Source of the DNA: an uncultured Clostridia bacterium
GTDB lineage: Bacteria > Bacillota > Clostridia > Peptostreptococcales > Acidaminobacteraceae
Assembly: GCA_937880545.1 (NCBI GenBank)
Contig: CALFKA010000288.1
Coordinates: 1-16,302, forward strand
Length of the DNA stretch: 16,302 nt
Direction of reading: 5' to 3'
Numbering within the stretch: position 1 is the first letter of the stretch; the number at the start of each line of letters is the position of its first letter. The notes beneath the pieces were generated by a model. The model saw nothing but the letters and a program-made list of their open reading frames with translations, made no database searches and was not told where the DNA came from. Positions 8,901 through 15,958 of the stretch are shown piece after piece. The translations under genes and the position numbers were made by a program.

Positions 8901-9332
8901 CTCCTCTCTTCCAGCGAGAAGAAGGGAGGCGACCTCTCCTTGCAGACAGGCAGACAGAGCGACCAACCCTTCTGTATAGCCTTCCAGCATTTTTTTGCTC
9001 ACGCGAGGCTTGTAATAGAAGTTATCGACAAAGCCGCACGAAACCAGGTGAATAAGGTTTTGATAGCCGATTTCGTTTTTTACAAGGAGGACCAAATGGT
9101 CATTACGTCTGGCGTCCTCACCCTGGACGTAGACCTCACAGCCGATGATGGGCTTGATGCCGTTGGCTTTGGCGGCCTTATAGAAGTCCACCACGCCAAA
9201 CATCGTGCCGTGATCGGTGATGGCAATGGCTTCCATCCCCAACTGTGCAGCGCGCTTGGTCACCTTTTCAACGCGGGCAAAGCCATCCAGCAAACTAAAT
9301 TCGGTATGCAGGTGCAGGTGAGCAAAACTCAT
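5949..9332 (-). CDS. dnaE: DNA polymerase III alpha subunit (DnaE)
   Basis: This is a replicative C-family polymerase that copies DNA at the fork together with the beta clamp. At 1127 residues it is close to the usual length of about 1160. The N-terminal PHP domain (about 1-280) keeps the likely metal ligands: HLHLHT (His7, His9), Asp16, TDHG (Asp40-His41), GCEVYV (Glu66), His79 and NDVHY. The catalytic aspartates are in LPDFDIDFED (Asp389, Asp391) and in KMDFLGLRNLT (Asp538). An internal clamp-binding motif QISLF lies at 897-901. An OB-fold region follows (VMAMLKKVILKTTKKGDPM onward) and then a short tail. The ATG shares one base with the whiA stop (TGATG) and has GAGAGGAG ahead, so translation is probably coupled. 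Order whiA-dnaE-pfkA-pyk is typical of clostridia. It lacks the separate exonuclease domain of PolC. Confidence 0.98.
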   Translation of the reverse strand: MSFAHLHLHTEFSLLDGFARVEKVTKRAAQLGMEAIAITDHGTMFGVVDFYKAAKANGIKPIIGCEVYVQGEDARRNDHLVLLVKNEIGYQNLIHLVSCGFVDNFYYKPRVSKKMLEGYTEGLVALSACLQGEVASLLLAGREEDAAAAAMWYRDMFPGDFYLEIQDHGIADQHRVNPLLVKLAQELSIPLVATNDVHYVEREDASVHDVLLCIQTGKTLSEPDRMRFETDQFYLKSEEEMRALFREHPEAIDNTAKIAEECHFDFTFGQTHLPGFEAPEAETPAHYLRRLSFEGLKKRYPKNWEEHRRRLEYELGVIEEMGYEDYFLIVWDFIKFAKDAGIAVGPGRGSGGGSLVAYALDITTVDPMKFELLFERFLNPERITLPDFDIDFEDERRQEVIDYVSDKYGKENVAQIITFGTLGARAAVRDVGRVLGMPLFQVDKVAKAIPFSLYMTLERALEESHRLKELAQEEDVALLLDMAKKVEGVPRHASTHAAGVVISKEPVEHYVPLYLQDKSISTQFPMGTLEELGLVKMDFLGLRNLTIIKHAVENIEKERGIKIDVDNLPMDDEKTFDLLSSGNTLGVFQLESGGMRNFFRELRPRSIEDIIAGISLYRPGPMESIPTYLANRADPTKVRYVHPKVKDILGVSGGVIIYQEQVMQLVRELAGFSYARSDLVRRAMSKKHMDVMTHERQTFLYGDGKDIPGAVALGLDEAQAQQIFDAMVDFAKYAFNKSHAAGYAIIAYQTAYLKAHYPLEYMAALMSSVMSTTSKLAEYLEDLRQLGIKLLPPCVNHASDAFTVEGNALRFGLRAIKNVGGALIAAIERGREERPYTTFEDFLQRLEASQLNKRAIESLIKAGALDCLDETRRSLLSRYDSQIEGIQRSSRTNAPGQISLFDDMIEPTSEPKTLEEYDEEMLLSMEKEVLGVYLSGHPMARFSALRASTKAISFAEICELDESSDDRVVEVMAMLKKVILKTTKKGDPMAVLELEDEFETLEAIVFPSLYKEARQLIEEEKYFFLKGRLQFREEQAPTILLMEMDSLSEMEVDEALERLYIKLDKWEDELVENLMYLLKRFPGPHQILLFDASCRQTRRVRNVKVELKEELLDELRERFTPEGVVVR

Positions 9333-10231
9333 CAGATCTCCTCTCCCATTTCTTCACATAGTGCCATGAGCCGCTTCATCCGGTGATTGACTCCGGACTT
9401 ACTGAGTGGCTTTTCCAGTCTCTCCCCGATCTGCGCCAGGCTCATCTCCGGATATTCGAGCCTAAGAAGGGCTACTTCTGCCAGGTTCTCCGGCAGGTTC
9501 AAAAGCCCCACGCGACGCGAGAGTGCCTCGATACACTTCAGGTGGCGCTGACTGGTGGCAATGGTCTTGGCGATATTGGCTGTCTCGAAGTTGACGGAGC
9601 GGTTGACATCAGCTCGCACCCCTTTAATGATGCGAATGTCTTCCAGTTCAAGGAGCGCTTTGGTCGCTCCGATCAGCGCAAACACCTCCGAGATATGTTC
9701 GGCCGATTTGATATACACGTAATGGGCTCGCTTTGCCTTTCGCACCGAGCTCGAAATGTCATAGTCAAGAAGAAGGGACATCAGACTCTGCGCAAAGAGC
9801 CATCCGTCGACTCGAAACGAGAGATGGTAGTCGCGATGAGGATCACTCACCGAGCCACTTCCGAGAAACAGCCCTCGCAGATACGCCCGACGGGTCACCT
9901 CTCCCTCCAGTGCTTCCAGCGGAATCGTTGCATTCAGTTCCCCCTGCTTGTCGAGCACGTGGAGTTTGAGGAGATAACTCTTCGCCTCTGTAAGCACCAC
10001 CTCGTGGCGCGGAAAGCTTCCATAACCTCCTCGTTTGCCGAGGTACTTGGCTCTCACTCCCTGCGCCTTGAGCTGCGCAAAAAAATAGCGAGCCAATGTC
10101 GCTTCTTTGCTCCAAAAAATAAACTGTTCATCACGGAAAGAACCGCATGCGCGCAGAAACCCCGAAAACTCAGCCCAATGGCTTCGGGTGGCGTCAAAAA
10201 GTGATCGTTTTACGTCGTCTGTATAGGACAT
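9332..10231 (-). CDS. whiA: WhiA, DNA-binding regulator of division/sporulation type
   Basis: WhiA is a DNA-binding protein of Gram-positive bacteria, linked to sporulation in Streptomyces and to cell division and chromosome segregation in Bacillus. At 299 residues it has near the usual length (about 315). A LAGLIDADG-like fold without nuclease function occupies the first two thirds, with the family pattern YLRGLFLGSGSVSDPHRDYHLSF. The region NRSVNFETANIAKTI precedes the helix-turn-helix, SLAQIGERLEKPLSKSGVNH, near the C-terminus. The first 30 residues differ from the common version, which carries a Cys-Cys pair. The ATG shares one base with the Nudix stop and has AGGAGG five bases ahead. Downstream dnaE overlaps in the same way. 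The usual neighbours rapZ and yvcK are not adjacent; a yvcK-family end lies about 5.7 kb upstream. Confidence 0.96.
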   Translation of the reverse strand: MSYTDDVKRSLFDATRSHWAEFSGFLRACGSFRDEQFIFWSKEATLARYFFAQLKAQGVRAKYLGKRGGYGSFPRHEVVLTEAKSYLLKLHVLDKQGELNATIPLEALEGEVTRRAYLRGLFLGSGSVSDPHRDYHLSFRVDGWLFAQSLMSLLLDYDISSSVRKAKRAHYVYIKSAEHISEVFALIGATKALLELEDIRIIKGVRADVNRSVNFETANIAKTIATSQRHLKCIEALSRRVGLLNLPENLAEVALLRLEYPEMSLAQIGERLEKPLSKSGVNHRMKRLMALCEEMGEEI

Positions 10232-10623
10232 CAGGCCTCCTGACGCAGCGCCTTACGCACAATGCTCAATTCGCTCGTGTGCATGTTCAGTTTCTCTAAT
10301 CTTTCTTCGGGCATGTAAGCAACCTCCACGAACCCCTCCCGCCAAAGTGGACGAGGCTCCCCGCTTACTTGCTCCATCAAAAACCAGAGAACACGCTTGC
10401 TCTGGATATTACCCTGTACATAAAACTGAAAATATTTCCACCCCAAACGGCGACGGATGCGAGCTTCTATGCCTGCTTCTTCCAAAACTTCTCGAAGCGC
10501 GGCCTGACGAAGGGACTCCGCCGGTTCTACATGCCCTTTAGGCAACACCCAGCGACCCCTTCGGGTTCGAAGCAACAACACCCTGCGCTCCTTGAGGACG
10601 ACACCACCTGCACTGATGATCAT
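10231..10623 (-). CDS. Nudix hydrolase
   Basis: A 130-residue single-domain Nudix enzyme. Such proteins cleave nucleoside diphosphates linked to another group. The Nudix box is complete: Gly30, Glu36, then REVLEEAGI at 44-52, matching GX5EX7REUXEEXGU. The surrounding pattern WVLPKGHVEP and KRVLWFLM resembles small diadenosine-polyphosphate hydrolases, but the substrate cannot be decided from sequence. The ATG at 10623 follows an AGGGGG ribosome site and an extended -10 promoter. It is the first gene of the Nudix-whiA-dnaE unit and overlaps whiA by one base. A Nudix gene (yvcI in Bacillus subtilis) also opens the yvcI-rapZ-yvcK-whiA cluster, so it may be the counterpart; that is inference. Confidence 0.93.
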   Translation of the reverse strand: MIISAGGVVLKERRVLLLRTRRGRWVLPKGHVEPAESLRQAALREVLEEAGIEARIRRRLGWKYFQFYVQGNIQSKRVLWFLMEQVSGEPRPLWREGFVEVAYMPEERLEKLNMHTSELSIVRKALRQEA

Positions 10624-10644
10624 CTATCCCCCTAATATGGACCT

Positions 10645-10653
10645 ATTATACCA
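10645..10653 (-). promoter_or_regulatory. Extended -10 promoter of the Nudix-whiA-dnaE unit
   Basis: On the minus strand TGG precedes a consensus TATAAT (10645-10650). The -10 box ends 21 bases before the Nudix ATG, so the leader is very short. No good -35 is visible, which fits an extended -10 promoter. Confidence 0.6.
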
Positions 10654-10797
10654 AAAGGCACATAAAAATACACCTGCGGACCCACCTGAGCAGCTAAAGC
10701 GGTGTTTTCTCCCCCTCTTTCCTATGCTAGAGATGAATATATAGAGGTCGAGCAGATGATAAATGACGTTTTGCGAAAGCCTTTCATCCAAAGCAAA

Positions 10798-10820
10798 CAC
10801 GCTCCTTTAGAGGGAGCATG
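10798..10820 (-). terminator. Hairpin terminator after mgtA
   Basis: In the minus-strand transcript CATGCTCC pairs with GGAGCGTG (8 bp, one G-U) around a 7-base loop, then TTTGCTTTGG follows. The G-U pair would be an A-C mismatch on the plus strand, so the structure favours the minus-strand transcript. It lies 34 bases past the mgtA stop. The T run is interrupted, so strength is uncertain. The remaining bases up to the Nudix promoter (10654-10797) show nothing I can assign. Confidence 0.6.
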
Positions 10821-10854
10821 TTGAATTTGTATTTAGGGGACAAGCTCTTTTGTC

Positions 10855-13491
10855 TTAGAGCCACTCCCCATATTTCTTCATATAGAGCCACTTGATGCCC
10901 TGCGTCGTAAGCGTATAGGCAGTTAACAGAAGGAGAAGCCAAGGAATATAAGTCATCGGGAGTGAGCGCATCTGCAGCAATTCACCTAATGGCGTAAAGC
11001 CGATCAGGACCACAACGATCGCTACAAGAGAAGTGGAAAAGATGAGCGCTTTTGATGCCATGCTCTGGAAGAAGGGAATCTTCGAAGTTCGGATCGTGTG
11101 GATGATGAGCACCTGAGAGAGACTTCCCAGGACGAACCAACCCGCATGGAAGAGAGGCTCTTGCGCCACACTGTTGGCTCCGATGATAAACCAGAGAATC
11201 AGGAAGCACAGGATGTCAAAGACAGAGCTGACGGGGCCTAAAATGGCCATGAAGCGTTTGATCGTCTTTGTCTCCCACTTGCGGGGTTTTTTCATGTACT
11301 CGAGATCCGCTTTGTCGAAGGGAATCCCCATTTGCGAGATATCCGTGAGGAGATTTTGGGTGAGAATCTGCAGCGGCAGCATCGGCAGAAACGGCAGGAA
11401 AATGGATGCGATCAAAACGCTGAACATGTTCCCGAAGTTGCCGCTCGCTGCCATCTTTATATACTTGACGATGTTTCCGAACGTTCTTCTCCCCTCCAGA
11501 ACTCCTTCTTTCAGCACGAGAAGATCTTTCTTCAAAAGGATGATGTCGGCTGTCTCCTTCGCGATATCCACTGCGCTGTCGACGGAGATACCTACATCCG
11601 CCCGCCTCAGGGAAGGGGCATCATTGATACCGTCCCCCATGTATCCCACGGTGTGTCCACTGTCCTGGAAGGCCTGAACCACGCGCTCTTTCTGCGCCGG
11701 AGAGAGTTTGCTAAATAGGTTGCAGGTGATGATGGCGCCCTTCAGTTCTTCTTCCTCCATCCCCTCAACGTCTTTTCCACTGAGATGCGTGGAGACATCC
11801 ATACCCAATTGAGAGCAGACATGGATCGCTACACCTTCACTGTCTCCTGTGAGAACGACCGTCCTCACCCCGTGTTCCTGAAGAGATCGGATCGCTTCCT
11901 GAGCACTTTCTTTCGGAGGATCGAGAAATCCCACAAAGCCGATCAGTGTCATACTGCTTTCATCATTGACACTGAACACCTCGATACCAGGGACTTCCAG
12001 TTTTTGGGCCACAGCGATCATGCGCAGACCCTGTGCGTTGAAATTCTCATAGGTTGCGAGTGCTTTGTTCCGCAGTTCCTGCGTCAGTTCTTTGTATTCT
12101 TCCCCGACTTGTACCCCGGTACAGATGGCCAGCATCTCCTCCACTGCGCCTTTTGTTATGAGGTGGCGGCTCCCATCCTCCTCTTCGAGTACGACGCTCA
12201 TTCTTCTTCGCTCAAAGTCAAAGGGGATCTCATCGATTCTCTTATCTGCCTCAATGAGGTGAGTCAGTCCTTCTTTTTCTGCTCGGCTGATAATCGCGAG
12301 GTCCATCAGGTTCTTGAGCCCCGTCTGATAGTGGCTGTTGAGATAACTTTCCTTCAAGACGGCCTGATCATCCTCCCCGAAGATATTGATGTATTTTTCC
12401 AGGACGATCTTGTCTTGGGTAAGTGTCCCGGTCTTGTCTGTACAGAGAATGTCCATCTCTCCAAATGTCTGAATCGTACCGAGTGTCTTTACGATGACAT
12501 TTCTCCGACTCATCGCAACCGCCCCTTTTGCCAGGGTGGAAGTCATGATCACCGGGAGCATCTCCGGAGTAAGACCGATGGCAATAGTGACAGCGAAGAG
12601 AAGTGCCGCAATCCAGTCGCCCTTCGTGAGCCCATTTACGATAAAAATCACCGGTACCATGATGAGAGTCAGACGGATGAGAAGACCGCTGACGGAGTCT
12701 ACACCCCGTTCAAAGCTATTCTTTGGCGGATCGGCAGAAAGCGCCCGTGCCATACTTCCAACATATGTCCCATTGCCCGTATACAAGACGACCGCTGTCG
12801 CGCTCCCGCTGACGACATTGCTGCCCATGAAGCCGATGCTTTCAAGATCCGTCAGTGACTGCGCTTCTTTTCTTACCTCTGCGAACTTCTCCGCAGGTGC
12901 GGATTCCCCTGTCAGGGCTGCCTGCGCAATGAATGTATCTTTGGTGGAAAGAAAGCGGATATCTGCGGGAATCATATCTCCGGCTGCAAGTTTGACGATA
13001 TCTCCGGGAACCAGTTCTTCCATCAGGATCTCAACCTCTATGCCTCCTCGGATGACATCGACCTTGTTGGAAATCATAGCCGAGAGTTCTTTTGCCGCAG
13101 CATCGCTGCGCGCTGACTGTACAAAGGCAATCGTAGAAGAGACGGCGATCAGAAACAAAATCATCCCGACAGTCACATAATCGGGGGCAGAAGAAATCGC
13201 CGCATCCATGACAAGTGTGATGACGGCGATAATGATCAGCATCATATTAAAAGGGTTGACGACGGCTTCGCGAAATCTTTTATAAAGTGTATGTTCACTG
13301 ACCGATGTCAGGACATTCTTTCCTGTCTTTTCAAGCCGTACTTTCGCTTCTTCTTGCGTCAGTCCCTGAGAGGTTGTTAAGAGCTCAGAAAAGACAGCAG
13401 CAGGTTCCTGTACTGCGAAACTTCTCAGGTTCTTCTCCAGCTCTCTGTCTTCAGAGGGTGAAGAGGGGCGGAGTTGATTCTTGCCCGTCAT
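10855..13491 (-). CDS. mgtA: MgtA-type P-type ATPase (Mg2+ importer family)
   Basis: An 878-residue membrane ATPase of the P3B class, which uses ATP to bring Mg2+ into the cell. An N-terminal cytoplasmic segment is followed by helices near 85-130, the actuator domain with TGES (194-197), helices near 270-320 with GLTPEMLPVIMT, the phosphorylation site DKTGT (Asp352), the nucleotide domain, MGDGINDAPSLRRADVGIS and C-terminal helices. MgtA-specific matches include DILCTDKTGTLTQDKIVLE, NSHYQTGLKNL and, near the end, GWFVLGSLSQVLIIHTIRT. Length compares with about 898 in enteric MgtA. The ATG at 13491 has a GAGG site. The gene starts 15 bases after the PfoR-like gene and is presumably cotranscribed with it. 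No M-box-sized leader lies upstream of the pair. Mg2+ is inferred from family; Ca2+ or another cation is possible but less likely. Confidence 0.93.
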   Translation of the reverse strand: MTGKNQLRPSSPSEDRELEKNLRSFAVQEPAAVFSELLTTSQGLTQEEAKVRLEKTGKNVLTSVSEHTLYKRFREAVVNPFNMMLIIIAVITLVMDAAISSAPDYVTVGMILFLIAVSSTIAFVQSARSDAAAKELSAMISNKVDVIRGGIEVEILMEELVPGDIVKLAAGDMIPADIRFLSTKDTFIAQAALTGESAPAEKFAEVRKEAQSLTDLESIGFMGSNVVSGSATAVVLYTGNGTYVGSMARALSADPPKNSFERGVDSVSGLLIRLTLIMVPVIFIVNGLTKGDWIAALLFAVTIAIGLTPEMLPVIMTSTLAKGAVAMSRRNVIVKTLGTIQTFGEMDILCTDKTGTLTQDKIVLEKYINIFGEDDQAVLKESYLNSHYQTGLKNLMDLAIISRAEKEGLTHLIEADKRIDEIPFDFERRRMSVVLEEEDGSRHLITKGAVEEMLAICTGVQVGEEYKELTQELRNKALATYENFNAQGLRMIAVAQKLEVPGIEVFSVNDESSMTLIGFVGFLDPPKESAQEAIRSLQEHGVRTVVLTGDSEGVAIHVCSQLGMDVSTHLSGKDVEGMEEEELKGAIITCNLFSKLSPAQKERVVQAFQDSGHTVGYMGDGINDAPSLRRADVGISVDSAVDIAKETADIILLKKDLLVLKEGVLEGRRTFGNIVKYIKMAASGNFGNMFSVLIASIFLPFLPMLPLQILTQNLLTDISQMGIPFDKADLEYMKKPRKWETKTIKRFMAILGPVSSVFDILCFLILWFIIGANSVAQEPLFHAGWFVLGSLSQVLIIHTIRTSKIPFFQSMASKALIFSTSLVAIVVVLIGFTPLGELLQMRSLPMTYIPWLLLLLTAYTLTTQGIKWLYMKKYGEWL

Positions 13492-13506
13492 AGCGGTCCT
13501 CGGTTC

Positions 13507-14556
13507 TTACAAGTTGAGCTTGAGGTCTCCCTCCTTGATCCAGCCCATCTTTCGTAGGATGTATGTGAACAAAAGTGTCAGTACTGCGGGTAGGACAAAG
13601 TGCAAAATAAGTATATTCGTGTAGAGAGAGGCTCCCCCTCGTCCAATGGCATTCATCGCGTTGATCGTTCCGATCTGCCCGACAAAACCGCAAGTACCCA
13701 TGCCGGAGCCGATAGGAATATTCTCCATCTTCATGACGACGGTAGCGATAGGGCCGGTGATGGCTGCCGTAAGTGTTGGGGGAATCCAGATCTTCCAGTT
13801 ACGCACGATGTTGGACATATGTAACATGCTCGTTCCGATGCCGACAGCGATGACGCCTCCGGTTCCATTATCCCGGTAGCTCATCACCGCAAAGCCGATC
13901 ATCTGGGCGCAGCAGCCTGCGGTGGCAGCACCTCCGGCAAGTCCTGCAAGACCCAGCATCATGCAGATGGCGGCGGAGCTGATGGGAAGGGTGAGGGCGA
14001 TTCCTATCAGCAGGGAGACAGCTATGCCCATCCAGAAAGGCTGGAGCGTCGTAGCGACCATGACCAGCTCTCCCGTCTTTGTCATAAAGGCTGCAATGCC
14101 CGGGCCGATAAGCTGCGCGACGAGCACACCGGAGAGAATCGTCACGGTAGGAGTGACTATCAGATCGATTTTCGTCTCCTTCGATACGACTTTTCCCAGC
14201 TCTGCCCCGATAATTGCTGCGACAAAAGCTCCTACAGGTCCTCCGAGGAGGTTACCGGCGTAGCCGACAATCGTCGCGGAGAAGAGGACGAAGGGAGGCG
14301 CTTTCAGAGCATAGGCCACGGCAACGGCTATGGCCGCCCCTGTCATGTCTCGTGCAAAAGGCCAGATGACGTCGCTCAGAAAGGGAATCCCAAGACTCTG
14401 CCCCAGTGTGTTGAGGATCGTGCCCACAAGAAGACTCGCAAACAGTCCCAGCGCCATGGAGCTCATGGCCTCAATCAGGTAGCGCTGTACACTGAACTCG
14501 ATGTTCTTACGCGCCAGAAACTGCTTAAACTTCCCCGTCTGTTGTTCGTTTTCCAT
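13507..14556 (-). CDS. PfoR-like / PTS EIIC-like membrane protein without EIIA or EIIB
   Basis: A 349-residue integral membrane protein with about nine or ten hydrophobic segments from residue 30 to the C-terminus and a short charged start. It resembles the PTS_EIIC_2 / PfoR family (putative membrane regulators, named after a perfringolysin regulator in Clostridium perfringens), with glycine-rich re-entrant-like stretches such as NLLGGPVGAF, GLAGLAGGAATAGCC and IPIGSGMGTCGFVG. There is no phosphorylatable EIIA or EIIB domain here and none nearby, so sugar phosphorylation is not shown. It may be a small-solute or ion transporter, or a sensor. The ATG at 14556 follows a GAGG 11 bases ahead, slightly far. 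It has its own promoter and is followed 15 bases later by mgtA, which suggests a joint role. Family moderately sure, function unknown. Confidence 0.8.
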   Translation of the reverse strand: MENEQQTGKFKQFLARKNIEFSVQRYLIEAMSSMALGLFASLLVGTILNTLGQSLGIPFLSDVIWPFARDMTGAAIAVAVAYALKAPPFVLFSATIVGYAGNLLGGPVGAFVAAIIGAELGKVVSKETKIDLIVTPTVTILSGVLVAQLIGPGIAAFMTKTGELVMVATTLQPFWMGIAVSLLIGIALTLPISSAAICMMLGLAGLAGGAATAGCCAQMIGFAVMSYRDNGTGGVIAVGIGTSMLHMSNIVRNWKIWIPPTLTAAITGPIATVVMKMENIPIGSGMGTCGFVGQIGTINAMNAIGRGGASLYTNILILHFVLPAVLTLLFTYILRKMGWIKEGDLKLNL

Positions 14557-14620
14557 TGGATCGGTAACCTCATTTCGTGTTTCTCGGTTATCACCGGAAA
14601 TCTATGTTGAATTCTCCGTA

Positions 14621-14649
14621 AATATACCCTGTCAGACTTTGTTTTTCAA
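14621..14649 (-). promoter_or_regulatory. Sigma-A-type promoter of the pfoR-like-mgtA unit
   Basis: On the minus strand TTGAAA (14644-14649) and TATATT (14621-14626) are 17 bases apart, each matching consensus at five of six bases. It is the best promoter in the window. The predicted leader is about 58 bases. Within it CGGTGATAACCG can form a 4-bp hairpin, and CGGT-GAT-AACC can instead pair with GGTTACCG, which overlaps the ribosome site. Confidence 0.75.
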
Positions 14650-14666
14650 GTGCTGCAATAGGATCG

Positions 14667-14689
14667 AAAACAAACCGCCCGAGGGCAGT
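14667..14689 (-). terminator. Intrinsic terminator after dsdA
   Basis: In the minus-strand transcript ACTGCCC pairs with GGGCGGT (7 bp, one G-U) around a very short loop and is followed by TTGTTTT. It starts 9 bases past the dsdA stop. Its end lies just upstream of the -35 of the next promoter. On the plus strand a TTTTTT run also follows, but no plus-strand gene leads into it. Confidence 0.8.
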
Positions 14690-14698
14690 CTGAGTTTT

Positions 14699-15958
14699 TT
14701 ATTCGATGGTGAAGATGTCCGGGTGCTCTTTAAGAACCTGTTTGCCTTCTTCCAGCTGCTCCCGGAAGATTCCATCGGGGACTCGGGAACCTCCAGTAGC
14801 CCAGTATACGTAGCGGATGTCCTCTTCTCTGATTCCTTCTTTTTCCAGGTATGCTTTTCCCGCTTCCGTACTCATATAGTACGGGAGTAGAAGACCTGCA
14901 CAGGCAGAGGGTTCGCACTTGATCCCTTCTTCCTGAAAGAGCCGATACTGCATCGCCTGCAGGGCTTCATCTTTTACTGTGTAGATGCCACTGAGGACTT
15001 CTTCCATCTGCTCGCATACAAAGCCGGAGGGCTTGCCGACCGCCAGGCCATCAGCCAACGTCTTTCCGGTAAGACCGATATCCTGCACGCGGATCTCCTC
15101 GCCTTTTCCTGTGGCCATGCCCAGAAGGACAGCCGGCGCTTCGAGGGGTTCAGCGAAAAAGATATGCACACGGTTTGCGTAGAGAGCTTTCAGTGCATAT
15201 GCGATGCCGCCCGGAGCTCCGCCGACCCCACAGGGAATCGACACAAAGAGCGGATGTTCTTCTGTGATATTATCGGGAAGTTGTGCCTGCAAGTCATACC
15301 CTGCTTTGCTATAACCCCAGAAGAGACGAAGGCTTCTCTCATCATCCACGAAGTACCCCTTAGGGTCTTTCTCACTGGCTTGTCTTCCTCTGATCACAGC
15401 CTCGGAATAGTCGCCATCATATTCGATGACTTCGGCGCCGCGGGAGCGGAGAAGCTCTTTCTTCCACTCCTTCGCATCCGCGCTCATGTGGACATACACC
15501 TGAAATCCCAGAGATCTTCCCATGAGACCTATACTCATCCCTAAGTTGCCCGTCGAGGCAACATGCAGGGAGTACTCCCGGAAAAAGTCCATCCGAGAAG
15601 CGAGATCACTCATCCGATCCTCTTCAGTAATGACGCCCTCTTTGAGCGCCAACTCTCTTGCATGGGAGAGGACTTCAAAAAATCCTCCTCTGGCCTTGAT
15701 GCTCCCGGCTACCGGAAGTGCGCTGTCTTCTTTTAACCAATGCGCCTTCGCAGGACGCCATATATGTACGCCGGTGAGCGTCTTTAGCTCCGAGTCGATG
15801 GTCGGGTTGTCAAAAAGAGCTTCCAGCAATGGGGAGAATTGATCCCAGTCGGCTCTGGCTCTCTCCATATCTGTTTGATCAAGGGTCAGTTCCTTGTTCT
15901 TTGATGGGTTGACCCAAAGAAAGGGCTTACTGACGATCAGTTCTCTCGGGACATTCAT
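14699..15958 (-). CDS. dsdA: D-serine dehydratase (D-serine ammonia-lyase)
   Basis: A pyridoxal-phosphate enzyme that turns D-serine into pyruvate and ammonia, removing a D-amino acid that can disturb peptidoglycan and CoA synthesis and yielding carbon and nitrogen. At 419 residues it compares with 442 in Escherichia coli. The cofactor lysine is Lys88 in GSIKARGGFFEVL. ASTGNLGMSIG, VHMSADAKEWKKELLRSRGA, DDERSLRLFWGYSKAG, FFAEPLEAP, DGLAVGKPSGFV and EPSACAGLL match the family in order. The cofactor-phosphate loop reads CGVGGAPGG where relatives have GVGGGPGG (Ala248). The ATG overlaps the stop of the upstream YvcK-family gene (ATGA), with GAGGAG about 11 bases ahead, so translation is probably coupled. 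No dsdC- or dsdX-type regulator or transporter is seen nearby. It ends in an intrinsic terminator. Confidence 0.96.
   Translation of the reverse strand: MNVPRELIVSKPFLWVNPSKNKELTLDQTDMERARADWDQFSPLLEALFDNPTIDSELKTLTGVHIWRPAKAHWLKEDSALPVAGSIKARGGFFEVLSHARELALKEGVITEEDRMSDLASRMDFFREYSLHVASTGNLGMSIGLMGRSLGFQVYVHMSADAKEWKKELLRSRGAEVIEYDGDYSEAVIRGRQASEKDPKGYFVDDERSLRLFWGYSKAGYDLQAQLPDNITEEHPLFVSIPCGVGGAPGGIAYALKALYANRVHIFFAEPLEAPAVLLGMATGKGEEIRVQDIGLTGKTLADGLAVGKPSGFVCEQMEEVLSGIYTVKDEALQAMQYRLFQEEGIKCEPSACAGLLLPYYMSTEAGKAYLEKEGIREEDIRYVYWATGGSRVPDGIFREQLEEGKQVLKEHPDIFTIE

Noticed and set aside
10757..10828. A 23-codon plus-strand frame starting ATGATAAATGACG between the Nudix and mgtA genes
   Set aside because: The upstream ribosome-like bases are weak, its end overlaps the mgtA terminator, and no conserved feature is visible.
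14557..14620. M-box magnesium riboswitch ahead of the pfoR-mgtA unit
   Set aside because: The leader is about 58 bases, far shorter than an M-box, and I see none of its conserved helices.
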